Assembly (NCBI GenBank): GCA_964649195.1
Contig: CAZYPK010000058.1
Span: 1 to 26,771, forward strand
Length of the DNA stretch: 26,771 nt
Direction: 5' to 3'
Source: JTS-RE9 sp964649195
GTDB lineage: Bacteria > Planctomycetota > Phycisphaerae > Phycisphaerales > Phycisphaeraceae
The notes below the pieces were generated by a model that saw only the letters and a program-made list of their open reading frames with translations, ran no database searches and had not been told where the DNA came from. This document shows, in pieces, positions 6,827 through 13,566 of the stretch. A program made the translations under genes and the position numbers. Every line of letters starts with the position of its first letter. The first letter of the stretch is position 1.

Positions 6827-7693
6827 TTGAATTCCGAAAACCCCGCCTGGACCCACGACGACCTCAAGCACAACCCTCACGCCGCCGCCGACAAGGCCCG
6901 GCGCGTGCGGCAGATGTTCTCCGCCATCGCACCCAGCTACGACCTGAACAATCGCCTGCACTCGCTGGGCCGCGACCAGGCCTGGCGCAGGGCCGCGGTG
7001 AAGATGGCCCAGGTCAGGCCCGGCGATGTCGTGCTCGATGTCGCCTGCGGCACCGGCGATCTCTCCCTGGCCTTCCACCAGGGCGGCGCGGCCCGCGTCA
7101 TCGGCGTCGATTTCACGTATGAAATGCTGGCGGTGGCGGGGAAGAAAGTTCCGGGTTCCGAGTTCCGAGTTCCGAGTTTGCAAACGAGTGAATCGGTTCC
7201 TCAGCCCGAAACTCAGAACTCAGAACTCAGAACTCAGAACTCAAAACTCGAAACCCGGAACTCGGAACCCGGAACTTCCCCCCTTTCCTACCACGCCGGC
7301 GACGCGATGCGGCTGCCCATCGCCGATGCGAGCGTCGATGTCGTGAGCATCGCCTTTGGCATTCGCAATGTGGCGCAGCCGGAGCGCGCCATCGCCGAGT
7401 TTTTCCGCGTGCTTCGCCCCGGCGGACGATTGATTATTCTGGAGTTCAGCCTGCCGACCAATCCGGTGCTGCGCGGGCTTTACAACTTTTATTTCAAGCA
7501 CATCATGCCGCGCACCGCCACGCTGATCGCCCGCGACAGGAGCGGCGCGTACAAGTATCTGCCTCGCAGCGTGAACACCTTCATCAACCGCCAAACGCTG
7601 ACGACGATGATGGGCGAAGCAGGCTTCACGGAACCGGCGCAGAAGGCGGTGACGTTCGGGATTGCCGTGATTTATCGGGGGGTGAAGGGATAG
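6827..7693 (+). CDS. ubiE: Menaquinone/ubiquinone biosynthesis C-methyltransferase with in-frame repeat insertion
   Basis: The enzyme transfers a methyl group from S-adenosylmethionine to demethylmenaquinone (or the ubiquinone precursor) and acts in the cytoplasm at the membrane. Family hallmarks are MFSAIAPSYDLNNRLHSLG (30-48), the SAM-binding motif DVACGTGDLS (71-80), GVDFTYEML (93-101), FGIRNV (177-182), RVLRPGGRLIILEFS and the C-terminal YKYLPRSVNTF. At 288 residues it is some 40-50 longer than usual. Residues about 108-153 (nt 7148-7285) are translated heptamer repeats (SEFRVPS, NSELRTQNSKLE) wedged between the motif II strand and YHAGDAMRLP. The frame is preserved on both sides. The TTG at 6827 is the only suitable start before the conserved region, and no strong ribosome site is seen. 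Confidence 0.9.
   Translation: MNSENPAWTHDDLKHNPHAAADKARRVRQMFSAIAPSYDLNNRLHSLGRDQAWRRAAVKMAQVRPGDVVLDVACGTGDLSLAFHQGGAARVIGVDFTYEMLAVAGKKVPGSEFRVPSLQTSESVPQPETQNSELRTQNSKLETRNSEPGTSPLSYHAGDAMRLPIADASVDVVSIAFGIRNVAQPERAIAEFFRVLRPGGRLIILEFSLPTNPVLRGLYNFYFKHIMPRTATLIARDRSGAYKYLPRSVNTFINRQTLTTMMGEAGFTEPAQKAVTFGIAVIYRGVKG
7148..7285. repeat. Palindromic heptamer repeat inserted inside ubiE
   Basis: The left part is four units of the GTTCCGA type. The right part is about nine units of the AACTCAG or AACTCGG type. The two are complementary, so the insert can fold into a long hairpin with a unique centre around 7180-7210. The length is a multiple of three and contains no stop in the gene frame. Confidence 0.92.
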
Positions 7694-7805
7694 GGAAAAA
7701 CAGGAAATCAGGAAAACAGGAAATTCAGAGCGACACATCACAAGCTGCATTCATCCGACTGCCTTGAATTTCTTGCTTTCCTGCTTTCCTGATTTCCTGC
7801 TTTTC
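7694..7805. repeat. Facing inverted repeats of the CAGGAAA family
   Basis: AGGAAATCAGGAAAACAGGA on the left faces CTTTCCTGCTTTCCTGATTT on the right. They enclose a short unique loop between the ends of two convergent genes. The arrangement could act as a bidirectional transcription barrier, but no T-tract typical of a terminator is evident. Confidence 0.75.
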
Positions 7806-8660
7806 CTACCTCCCTTCCCAGGGCGTGATCTGCACCAGCCATCCCGGCTCCTTCGGCTCGTCGGTGTTCATCGGGTCGCCTTCGATGGGGGCGTTGCGTT
7901 TCACATCGGACAGGTGAATGATCGTTTCGGTGTCCGAGGCATCGATCGTGCGGGCACGCTGAGGCAACAGCGAATCCTTGTCGTACCAGAGATCAAGCCG
8001 AAGGTGGTTGATCCGCCGACCTTTGAGCGGGGTGAGGATCAGATGCACGCTGTTCCTGGGATCGTTCTTTTCATCCGGCGGTGCGATGGCCACCTTGAAC
8101 TTGTCCAGCACCAGGTCCTTCCGCAGGGCGACGGGAATGACGAACGGCCCCTTGCCCAGCGCCAGCGGATTGGCGTTGGCCGGGTTGGCGTTGGGTGGCA
8201 CGACCTGCCATTTGAAAAACTGTTTCTTGTCCTTGTCATCGAGTTTCTCGACCAGCCAGATGCCGTCGAAGATGTACCAGCGGTTGCTGGGGATGGATTT
8301 CTTGTCCACGCGAAGCGTGTCGAAATGGACGGCAAACTTCGCGGGCGGACCATCCTGATAGATCAGCCTGCCGTAGCGCTTTTGTTCATCCACCAGTTGA
8401 TTCAAATCGTAGCGCACCGTGGCCTGCAAGGATTGCGTGGCCTTGGCCGCCGCCTCCAGCCGATCCAGCAGCGCGGCCACCTCGGGCGTGGGCACATGCG
8501 GCGGCTCAAACGGCACCACCTCGATCTTCCCCTCCACCTTGCCCGGCGGCGGAGCGGGCGCCTCCTTCTCCTTGCTCTGAGCGAAGCTCAACGACACACC
8601 GCACGACAACATCACCAGCGCGGCCAGTGATGCGAAGAATATTCCGTGATGGCTGTTCAT
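7806..8660 (-). CDS. Exported protein of LolA-like fold (outer-membrane lipoprotein-sorting type)
   Basis: The 284-residue protein begins with a signal peptide (MNSHHGIFFASLAALVMLSC to SFA) and a short Pro/Glu/Lys-rich linker. From about residue 70 the order LLDRLEAAAKATQSLQATVRY, RLIYQDGPPAKFAVHFD, WYIFDGIWLVEKLDDKDKKQ, VHLILTPL and RLDLWYDKDSLLPQRARTID follows the half-open beta-barrel pattern of LolA/LolB-like proteins. Planctomycetes carry many such uncharacterised members. The ATG at 8660 has AGGA 8 bases upstream. Starts further up (8669, 8729) lack one, and the latter runs through the GGATTTC heptamer array. Whether it carries lipoproteins or does something else is unknown. Confidence 0.8.
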   Translation of the reverse strand: MNSHHGIFFASLAALVMLSCGVSLSFAQSKEKEAPAPPPGKVEGKIEVVPFEPPHVPTPEVAALLDRLEAAAKATQSLQATVRYDLNQLVDEQKRYGRLIYQDGPPAKFAVHFDTLRVDKKSIPSNRWYIFDGIWLVEKLDDKDKKQFFKWQVVPPNANPANANPLALGKGPFVIPVALRKDLVLDKFKVAIAPPDEKNDPRNSVHLILTPLKGRRINHLRLDLWYDKDSLLPQRARTIDASDTETIIHLSDVKRNAPIEGDPMNTDEPKEPGWLVQITPWEGR

Positions 8661-8683
8661 AAGATTCATCCTGAATCGGGGGT

Positions 8684-8755
8684 TGGAATTTCGGATTTCG
8701 GATTTTGGATTTCGGATTTGAGATTTCAAATTTCAAATTTCAGATTTTGTTTTCA
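8684..8755. repeat. Heptanucleotide array (GGATTTC family)
   Basis: Nine to ten 7-base units of the GGATTTC/AAATTTC type lie between the LolA-like gene and the end of the membrane-protein gene. The stop codon of the latter (8733-8735) falls inside this array. Confidence 0.9.
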
Positions 8756-9341
8756 CAATCTCGTCTCCTGTTCCGCAGACGCGCAGCGAGGACGCTGCGG
8801 CTACAAAGTCTCCTGCCGCTGCCGCTGCTCCTGCTCCTGCCCCTTCGTTGATCATACGCAGCGCATCATCCATCAGCCGTCCCTGCGCCTGAATATGTCT
8901 TGCCTCGCTGAAGGCGACGGCGATGTTGACGGACAGGGCGAGGATGCCCGCCGCCATGTGTACCTCGCCGGGCCAGAGCGGGTTCATCAGCGGGTCGGCC
9001 AGGGCGCCGGCGAACATGGCGATCATGGCCGAGCCGATGGCCGCCATCATGAGGAAGAAGATTCGCCGCTTGCGGGCCAGCGCGGGCCGCGCCCATCGCG
9101 CCTGAGGCACGCCGGTCTTGTCCGTCGCCGCCTCCAGCCAGCGGGCGGTGGCCATGTGATACATGTAGATCGCCACATGGGTCAGCGCCACCATCAGCCC
9201 CGCCGCGATGCCCAGCGGAATGTGCCAGTCATACGCATCGGTCACTTCGCTTTGGTGATCCACGACGAAAAGCCCCAGCACGAACACCGTGCAGAGCAAC
9301 AGCAGATTCGAAATCGTCAATCCAAGGAACAGGGGAAACAT
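8733..9341 (-). CDS. Four-helix membrane protein of unknown function with repeat-derived C-terminus
   Basis: The 202-residue product has four predicted membrane segments: FPLFLGLTISNLLLLCTVFV (2-26), IPLGIAAGLMVALTHVAIYM (about 45-66), IFFLMMAAIGSAMIAMFAGA (about 93-114) and MAAGILALSVNIAVAF (about 128-145). It has no recognised enzymatic motif, and I cannot name the family. Upstream of the ATG at 9341 the frame stays open, but only through repeats (heptamers and the GCAGCG palindrome), so that extension is rejected. The last 35 or so residues are encoded in turn by a GCTCCT hexamer array (giving GAGAGAAAAAG), by the GCAGCG/CGCTGC palindrome (AAASSLRVC) and by the GGATTTC array, which supplies the stop. 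The native C-terminus was probably rewritten by repeats. Confidence 0.7.
   Translation of the reverse strand: MFPLFLGLTISNLLLLCTVFVLGLFVVDHQSEVTDAYDWHIPLGIAAGLMVALTHVAIYMYHMATARWLEAATDKTGVPQARWARPALARKRRIFFLMMAAIGSAMIAMFAGALADPLMNPLWPGEVHMAAGILALSVNIAVAFSEARHIQAQGRLMDDALRMINEGAGAGAAAAAGDFVAAASSLRVCGTGDEIVKTKSEI
8778..8802. repeat. Palindromic repeat B (GCAGCG-AGGA-CGCTGC)
   Basis: A 25-base unit of the form GACGCGCAGCGAGGACGCTG followed by CGGCT. The core CGCAGCG/CGCTGCG forms a 7-bp stem with an AGGA loop. Ten near-identical copies occur in the window, in both orientations: 8778, 9393, 14592, 14628, 14723, 14757, 20693, 20724, 20755 and 20791. This copy lies inside the membrane-protein gene. 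Confidence 0.9.
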
Positions 9342-9359
9342 GGCGGCATTGTAGGAAGA

Positions 9360-9562
9360 GAGGGGACAGGGGACAGGAGACAAGGGATTCATAGCCGCAG
9401 CGTCCTCGCTGCGCGTCTGCGGAACAGGAAACAGGAGACAGAGGTCGGAGGTCGGTAGTCCAGTCCAGTCCAGTCGGAGCGAAGCCGCAAGCGGCTGTGG
9501 TTTTCTTCCTGTCTCCTGTCCCCCCATTTCCTGCTTTCCTGCTTTCCTGCTTTCCTGCGTTT
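9360..9562. repeat. Composite repeat block
   Basis: In order it holds heptamers of GGGGACA/GGAGACA (9360-9385), one palindromic repeat B (9393-9417), heptamers of GGAAACA/GAGGTCG (9419-9455), a five-base CCAGT array (about 9458-9475), an AAGCCGCAAGCGGCT palindrome (9484-9498) and octamers of CTTTCCTG (9528-9560). No gene is supported between 9342 and 9563. Confidence 0.85.
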
Positions 9563-9563
9563 C

Positions 9564-10346
9564 CTACTCCCCGATCTTCCCCTCCGGCACATGCCCGCCC
9601 ACCGCGTACTGTTCCACATCGATCACGCTCGCACTGATCGGCCTGCTTTCGTCGCTCATGTAGAACGCCGCCGCCGCCGCGATCAGCTCCGGCTTCATCA
9701 GCGAACCCGTCGGCAGAATCTTCCTCGACACCCGCGTGGGCCAGTCGGCGGGCAGGCCGTCCTTGATCTTGTATTCGTACTCGTTTTCCGTCAGCGTCCA
9801 GCCCACGTTGAAATGATTGCACCGCACCCCGTGCGTGCGCGGCAGCCAGTCGCCCATGTTCCTCGACATGGTTTGCAGCGCCCCCTTGCTGATGCTGTAC
9901 GCCAGCAGGTTGCCTTCGCCCACGTAGGCGTTGACGGAGCCGATGTTGAGGATCGCGCCCTGCGTCTGCCGAAGCTGAGGCAGGGCGGCCTGCACGATGA
10001 GCATGGGGGCGCGCACATTGATGGCCATGATGCGATCAAAGAGCGCGGCATCGGTGGAGTGAATGTCGCTGCGGGTGACGAACGCGGCATTGTTGACGAT
10101 GCCATCGATGCGCCCGAAGGCTTTCATGCAGGCTTCGATGAGCCGGGCGGGACAGGCGGGATCGGCCAGGTCATCGACGTGCAGGGCGGCGCGATCGCCA
10201 AGCACCTTGCAAAGTTCAAGACCTCTCGCTTCATCGCGGCCATGCACCAGCACGCTGGCGCCCTCGGCAATGAAGCGGGTGGCGATCGCCTTGCCGATGC
10301 CGGTGGTCGAGCCGGTGACGATGATGGTTTTGTGCTCAAGCCGCAT
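9564..10346 (-). CDS. Short-chain dehydrogenase/reductase
   Basis: This 260-residue NAD(P)-dependent oxidoreductase has the classical SDR pattern: TGSTTGIG (11-18) for cofactor binding, VNNAAF, and the catalytic serine in NIGSVNAY followed by YSISK. The C-terminal part contains a substrate-loop-like region (NVGWTLTENEYEYKIKDGLP) and the closing IDVEQYAVGG. The usual GG in the final strand is shifted to AVGG. It starts 6 bases after the stop of the alcohol dehydrogenase gene, so the two very likely form one operon and may act on the same sugar or polyol substrate. That pairing is an inference, and the substrate is unknown. Confidence 0.92.
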   Translation of the reverse strand: MRLEHKTIIVTGSTTGIGKAIATRFIAEGASVLVHGRDEARGLELCKVLGDRAALHVDDLADPACPARLIEACMKAFGRIDGIVNNAAFVTRSDIHSTDAALFDRIMAINVRAPMLIVQAALPQLRQTQGAILNIGSVNAYVGEGNLLAYSISKGALQTMSRNMGDWLPRTHGVRCNHFNVGWTLTENEYEYKIKDGLPADWPTRVSRKILPTGSLMKPELIAAAAAFYMSDESRPISASVIDVEQYAVGGHVPEGKIGE

Positions 10347-10352
10347 GGTGGA

Positions 10353-11414
10353 TCAGATGGTAACGCCTACCACCGCCTCCATGCCCGGCTTGAGCACCGC
10401 CTTCACAATCTTTCCGCTGTGCATCGTTTCAAACGCCTCGCGCCATTGCTCCAGCGGCCACATGCCTCCGATGATCGGCGCGACGTTGAGCTGGCCCGAA
10501 CCCATGAGCGCGATGATGCGTTCCCAGATCGGCCAGTTGTGGCTGAAACTGCCCTGTAAACGCACGTTTTTCTGCACCAGCGGATCGAGCGAGAAGTTCA
10601 GCGGCTGCGGCCCCCAGCCGACTTTGGTGATCCAGCCGTTGGGTCGCACGACATCGAGCGCAGCCTTGAGGGCGATCGATACACCCGTCGCATCGATGAC
10701 GCCTTCGCAGCCAAAGCCGTCGCAGCCCGGATCATGTTTGCACCAGTCGGTCGCATCGCCGGTGATGGTGTGGATGCCATAGCCCCTGGCGATCTTCAAT
10801 CGAGGCTCATCGCGCTCCAGTCCGGCCAGCGCGACCTGGGCGCCGTTGAGCTTCGCCATTACCGCGCAGAGCATGCCGATGGCGCCCGGCCCAAGCACCA
10901 GCACCCGGTCGCCGGGACGAATCACGCTGTTGTTCACCACCGCGTTGTAAGCCACGCAGCAAGGCTCGGTCAGCGCCGCATGTTCCAGAGGCACATGATC
11001 AGGCACGCGATGCAGAATCCTCGCCGGCACACAAACCTGCCGCGTCATCGCCCCGCTGACCGCCGCCCCGAATCCCTTGCGGCCGGGATCGAGGTTGTAA
11101 AGCCCCTGCCTGGTGAGCGGGCTGTCGGGGTCGATCACCGCATGGGTCTCGCTGACCACGCGGTCGCCGACCTTCCAGCCTCGCACCCGCGAGCCGACCT
11201 CCCGGATGACGCCGGCAAACTCGTGGCCCAGCGCCATCGGATACTCGACCTTCCAACTCTGCTGTCCGGTCCACATGTGCAGATCGCTGCCACAGACGCC
11301 GACCGCGGCGACTTCGAAGAGCACATCCTCCTCGCCGATGACCGCATCAGGCGTTTCGCGCAGCTCGACGGAAAACGGCGTGGCGGAAAAGTTGACGACG
11401 GCGGGTTGGGTCAT
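10353..11414 (-). CDS. Zinc-type medium-chain alcohol dehydrogenase
   Basis: The 353-residue protein belongs to the MDR family, in the threonine/sorbitol dehydrogenase-like group. The catalytic zinc site is represented by C41 in GVCGSDLHMW and H64-E65 in GHEFAG. The cofactor domain has VLGPGAIGMLCAVMAKLNGA. The four-cysteine lobe that binds structural zinc in many relatives is absent (ETHAVIDPDSPLTRQGLYN in its place). The ATG at 11414 begins MTQPAVVNFS, which aligns with the family. The open frame upstream is repeat-like and rejected. It is the first gene of a likely two-gene operon with the SDR. Confidence 0.92.
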   Translation of the reverse strand: MTQPAVVNFSATPFSVELRETPDAVIGEEDVLFEVAAVGVCGSDLHMWTGQQSWKVEYPMALGHEFAGVIREVGSRVRGWKVGDRVVSETHAVIDPDSPLTRQGLYNLDPGRKGFGAAVSGAMTRQVCVPARILHRVPDHVPLEHAALTEPCCVAYNAVVNNSVIRPGDRVLVLGPGAIGMLCAVMAKLNGAQVALAGLERDEPRLKIARGYGIHTITGDATDWCKHDPGCDGFGCEGVIDATGVSIALKAALDVVRPNGWITKVGWGPQPLNFSLDPLVQKNVRLQGSFSHNWPIWERIIALMGSGQLNVAPIIGGMWPLEQWREAFETMHSGKIVKAVLKPGMEAVVGVTI

Positions 11415-11493
11415 GGCCCCATTGTCGAACAGAGATGCGAACGCGGCAACTGAGCCGCTTGGTTGTCGCAGCGGGTGGGGCTGATCCCGCAAT

Positions 11494-11613
11494 GGGTGGC
11501 TGGGGCTGAAGGCTCGGCGCAAGCCCCGGCCCGGACGCGCGAAGCAAGATGGCGCAACTGAAAGTCGATGGTCGCCTTGCCGGGGCTTCGCAAAGCCTCA
11601 GCCCCAGCCACCC
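11494..11613. repeat. Palindromic element D, copy 2 (inverted, array nearly lost)
   Basis: The arms GGGTGGCTGGGGCTGAAGGC and GCCTCAGCCCCAGCCACCC bound 120 bases. Read on the minus strand the interior is GGCGACC, a few bases ending in TTTCAG, then TTGCGCCATCTTGCTTCGCG, matching copies 1 and 5 but without complete TTCAGCA units. It lies just outside the nuclease/ATPase islet. Confidence 0.85.
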
Positions 11614-11625
11614 CAAACTTCCCAA

Positions 11626-11660
11626 CCCCCGGCCCCCGGTCCCCGGTCCCCGGCCCCCGG
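11626..11660. repeat. Heptanucleotide array (CCCCCGG/TCCCCGG)
   Basis: Five perfect 7-base units consisting only of C, G and an occasional T. The following stretch 11661-11787 has no gene. It becomes AT-rich and holds an inverted pair GGAAATTAGG (11720-11729) and CCTAATATCC (11755-11764), possibly an old element end. Confidence 0.85.
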
Positions 11661-11787
11661 GGTGGGGCTTTGCGCTGCCACAACAGATGGGCGCCCCCTT
11701 TTCGTTTCGATGTTTTGATGGAAATTAGGCATTTTATAAACCTGGCATAAACTTCCTAATATCCGTATCATTCCGGCATGGACCCCA

Positions 11788-12271
11788 TCAGCAATCCTTC
11801 TCTATCGGGGCGGCCTTGCCCTTGACTTTTTTCGACGAACCGCCAATACTCCCTTCCGAAGACGGGGACAAGACCGGAGTTGTTTCGGACGTAAGGCGAG
11901 GGGGCTGACCATCAGCCGCATTCGCCGCTCCGGTGCCCGTCTTCTTTTTCCACATCGTTTTTGCAACAAGCCGGCCATTCCCGGCTTGAAACTCTTCAAT
12001 GTAATACGTGGTGCCATTGAATCGCTTGCTGTATTCGAGCGAGGGGAGGCCGTCTTCCGTCAATCCGTATTTGATCGTGTCATAGTCGTTGACGATCTCC
12101 GGGATAAGGCGGATGTCATCGTCAGTGATGGGAGTCTGGCCGGCTCTCCGCTCTCCTTTTTCCCGTGATTTTTGTCGATGTGCGTGCGCGATTGTCGGCT
12201 GATGGAGTGGGTGTGTCCGCGAAGGTCCAATCCGGTGGCGTCGGCAATGCGTTGAGCTTCGGCATCGCTAT
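11788..12271 (-). pseudogene. PBECR-type nuclease domain remnant, 5'-truncated and frameshifted
   Basis: Two minus-strand frames together give one domain resembling the phage Barnase-EndoU-ColicinE5/D-RelE-like (PBECR) nucleases. The first frame reads SDAEAQRIADATGLDLRGHT and then HIDKNHG. The second continues GQTPITDDDIRLIPEIVNDY, then LEYSKRFNGTTYYIEEFQ and LVAKTMWKKK, with a Ser/Pro/Lys-rich tail ending in KDC. The shift falls next to a five-base A/T run (12157-12161), and one extra base there would join the frames. No start codon lies in the second frame before 12063 except a TTG. The N-terminal side is cut off where the ATPase coding region begins (about 12272). Family assignment is from memory of the pattern. 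Confidence 0.6.
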
Positions 12272-12319
12272 ACGCCGGGCGCCGGGACGCCGCCGCCGGA
12301 GCTTGCGGGGCGAGACGAG

Positions 12320-13438
12320 TTGCGCGAGACGGTTCGCATTGCGCTGGAACGGGTGCGCGCGGGACGCCCGTCCAAAAGCATTCTGATGGTGGGGCTTCGC
12401 GGTGTGGGAAAGACGGTCCTGCTCGATCGTCTGCGCGACGATGCGGAGTCTGCGGGCCTGCAAACGCTGCGTGTGGAGGCGCCCGAAAACCGTTCGCTTC
12501 CGGCCATTCTGGCGCCGCAATTGAGACAGGCATTGCTCCGGCTTTCCCATAACGAGCGGGCGAAGGGTTTTGCCCGACGGGCGTTGCGCGCCTTGACAGG
12601 GTTTGCCAAGGCGCTGAAGGTCAAATACTCGGATATCGAAGTGGGCTTCGACTTCGAATCAGAACCGGGGTTGGCGGACAACGGTGATTTGGAGCACGAC
12701 CTTCAGGCGCTGTTGGAAGCGGTGGGCGCCGCCGCGAAAGCGGCAGGAACCGCCCTGGTCATGTTTGTGGACGAACTTCAATATGTTGACGAAGACCAAC
12801 TTGCGGCACTGATCACGGCCTTGCACCGAACCGCCCAGCGCAGTTTGCCCGTGGTGCTTGTTGGAGCGGGGCTGCCCCAGTTGCCCGGCAAAACGGGAAG
12901 GGCAAAGTCATACGCGGAACGCTTGTTTGACTTTCCGCCCATCGGGGCATTGCCCAAGGAAGCCGCACGTGTGGCAATCGCAAAACCTGCGCAGGAGCAA
13001 GGGGTGCAATTCACCCGGGATGCGCTTGCCCAGATACTGCGGGCGACGCGCGGATATCCCTACTTTCTTCAGGAATGGGGAAAACACTCGTGGAACGTCG
13101 CCTCCGACTCTCCGATCACGCTGAACGACGTCAAAAAAGCCACGGCGTCCGCCATCGCGACCCTGGATGAAAGCTTCTTCCGCGTTCGTTTCGACAGGTT
13201 GACCCCATCGGAAAAAAGATACCTTCGCGCAATGGCCGAACTTGGCCCGGGACCGCATCGTTCGGGGGACATTTCCGATCAATTGAATCGTTCCGTCACC
13301 TCATTGGGGCCGACGCGAAGTCAACTCATTGTCAAAGGAATGATATGGAGTCCCAGTCATGGGGACACCGCTTTCACCGTCCCGCTCTTCGATGAGTTCA
13401 TGAAGAGGATCATGCCGGGCGACGATTGGAGGGCGTAA
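12320..13438 (+). CDS. AAA-type ATP-binding protein, N-terminus uncertain
   Basis: This P-loop ATPase has Walker A GLRGVGKT (25-32 from the TTG at 12320) and Walker B ALVMFVDEL (D151-E152). An ARTG-rich HTH-like C-terminal part follows (FFRVRFDRLTPSEKRYLRAM, then DTAFTVPLFDEFMKRIMPG). It belongs to a widespread Orc1/Cdc6-like bacterial ATPase group often found on mobile DNA. Its biological role is not known to me. The frame is open back to 12203, and the residues YTPGAGTPPPELAGRDEL just upstream look like the genuine family N-terminus. No ATG, GTG or TTG is in frame there, so the native start seems lost. The TTG at 12320 would still leave the P-loop. The gene lies head-to-head against a truncated nuclease domain. 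Confidence 0.8.
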   Translation: MRETVRIALERVRAGRPSKSILMVGLRGVGKTVLLDRLRDDAESAGLQTLRVEAPENRSLPAILAPQLRQALLRLSHNERAKGFARRALRALTGFAKALKVKYSDIEVGFDFESEPGLADNGDLEHDLQALLEAVGAAAKAAGTALVMFVDELQYVDEDQLAALITALHRTAQRSLPVVLVGAGLPQLPGKTGRAKSYAERLFDFPPIGALPKEAARVAIAKPAQEQGVQFTRDALAQILRATRGYPYFLQEWGKHSWNVASDSPITLNDVKKATASAIATLDESFFRVRFDRLTPSEKRYLRAMAELGPGPHRSGDISDQLNRSVTSLGPTRSQLIVKGMIWSPSHGDTAFTVPLFDEFMKRIMPGDDWRA

Positions 13439-13450
13439 CAGAGCGGCGGG

Positions 13451-13518
13451 TGATGGCTGGGGCTGGAGGCTGAGGCGGGTGGCTGGGGCTTGCGCAGAGT
13501 CTTCAGCCCCAACCACCC
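13451..13518. repeat. Palindromic element D, copy 3 (degenerate)
   Basis: A half arm, TGGCTGGGGCTGGAGGCTG, is followed by a compact hairpin (13477-13518) from GGGTGGCTGGGGCT to AGCCCCAACCACCC. It lies 12 bases after the ATPase stop codon, so the nuclease/ATPase islet is bracketed by D elements. A half copy of palindrome A (TTCGTTGAGTCGCG) follows near 13526. Confidence 0.75.
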
Positions 13519-13566
13519 ATCGCAATTCGTTGAGTCGCGCCTCACGCTTATCCCCAACCGTCGCCT

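Noticed and set aside
7694..7805. Bidirectional Rho-independent terminator
   Set aside because: The arms are tandem CAGGAAA-type repeats with AT-rich, imperfect pairing and no proper G+C-rich stem followed by a T-tract.
12165..12386. Small plus-strand open frame before the ATPase
   Set aside because: It is out of frame with the ATPase and antisense to the nuclease remnant. It gives an Arg-rich product with no motif.
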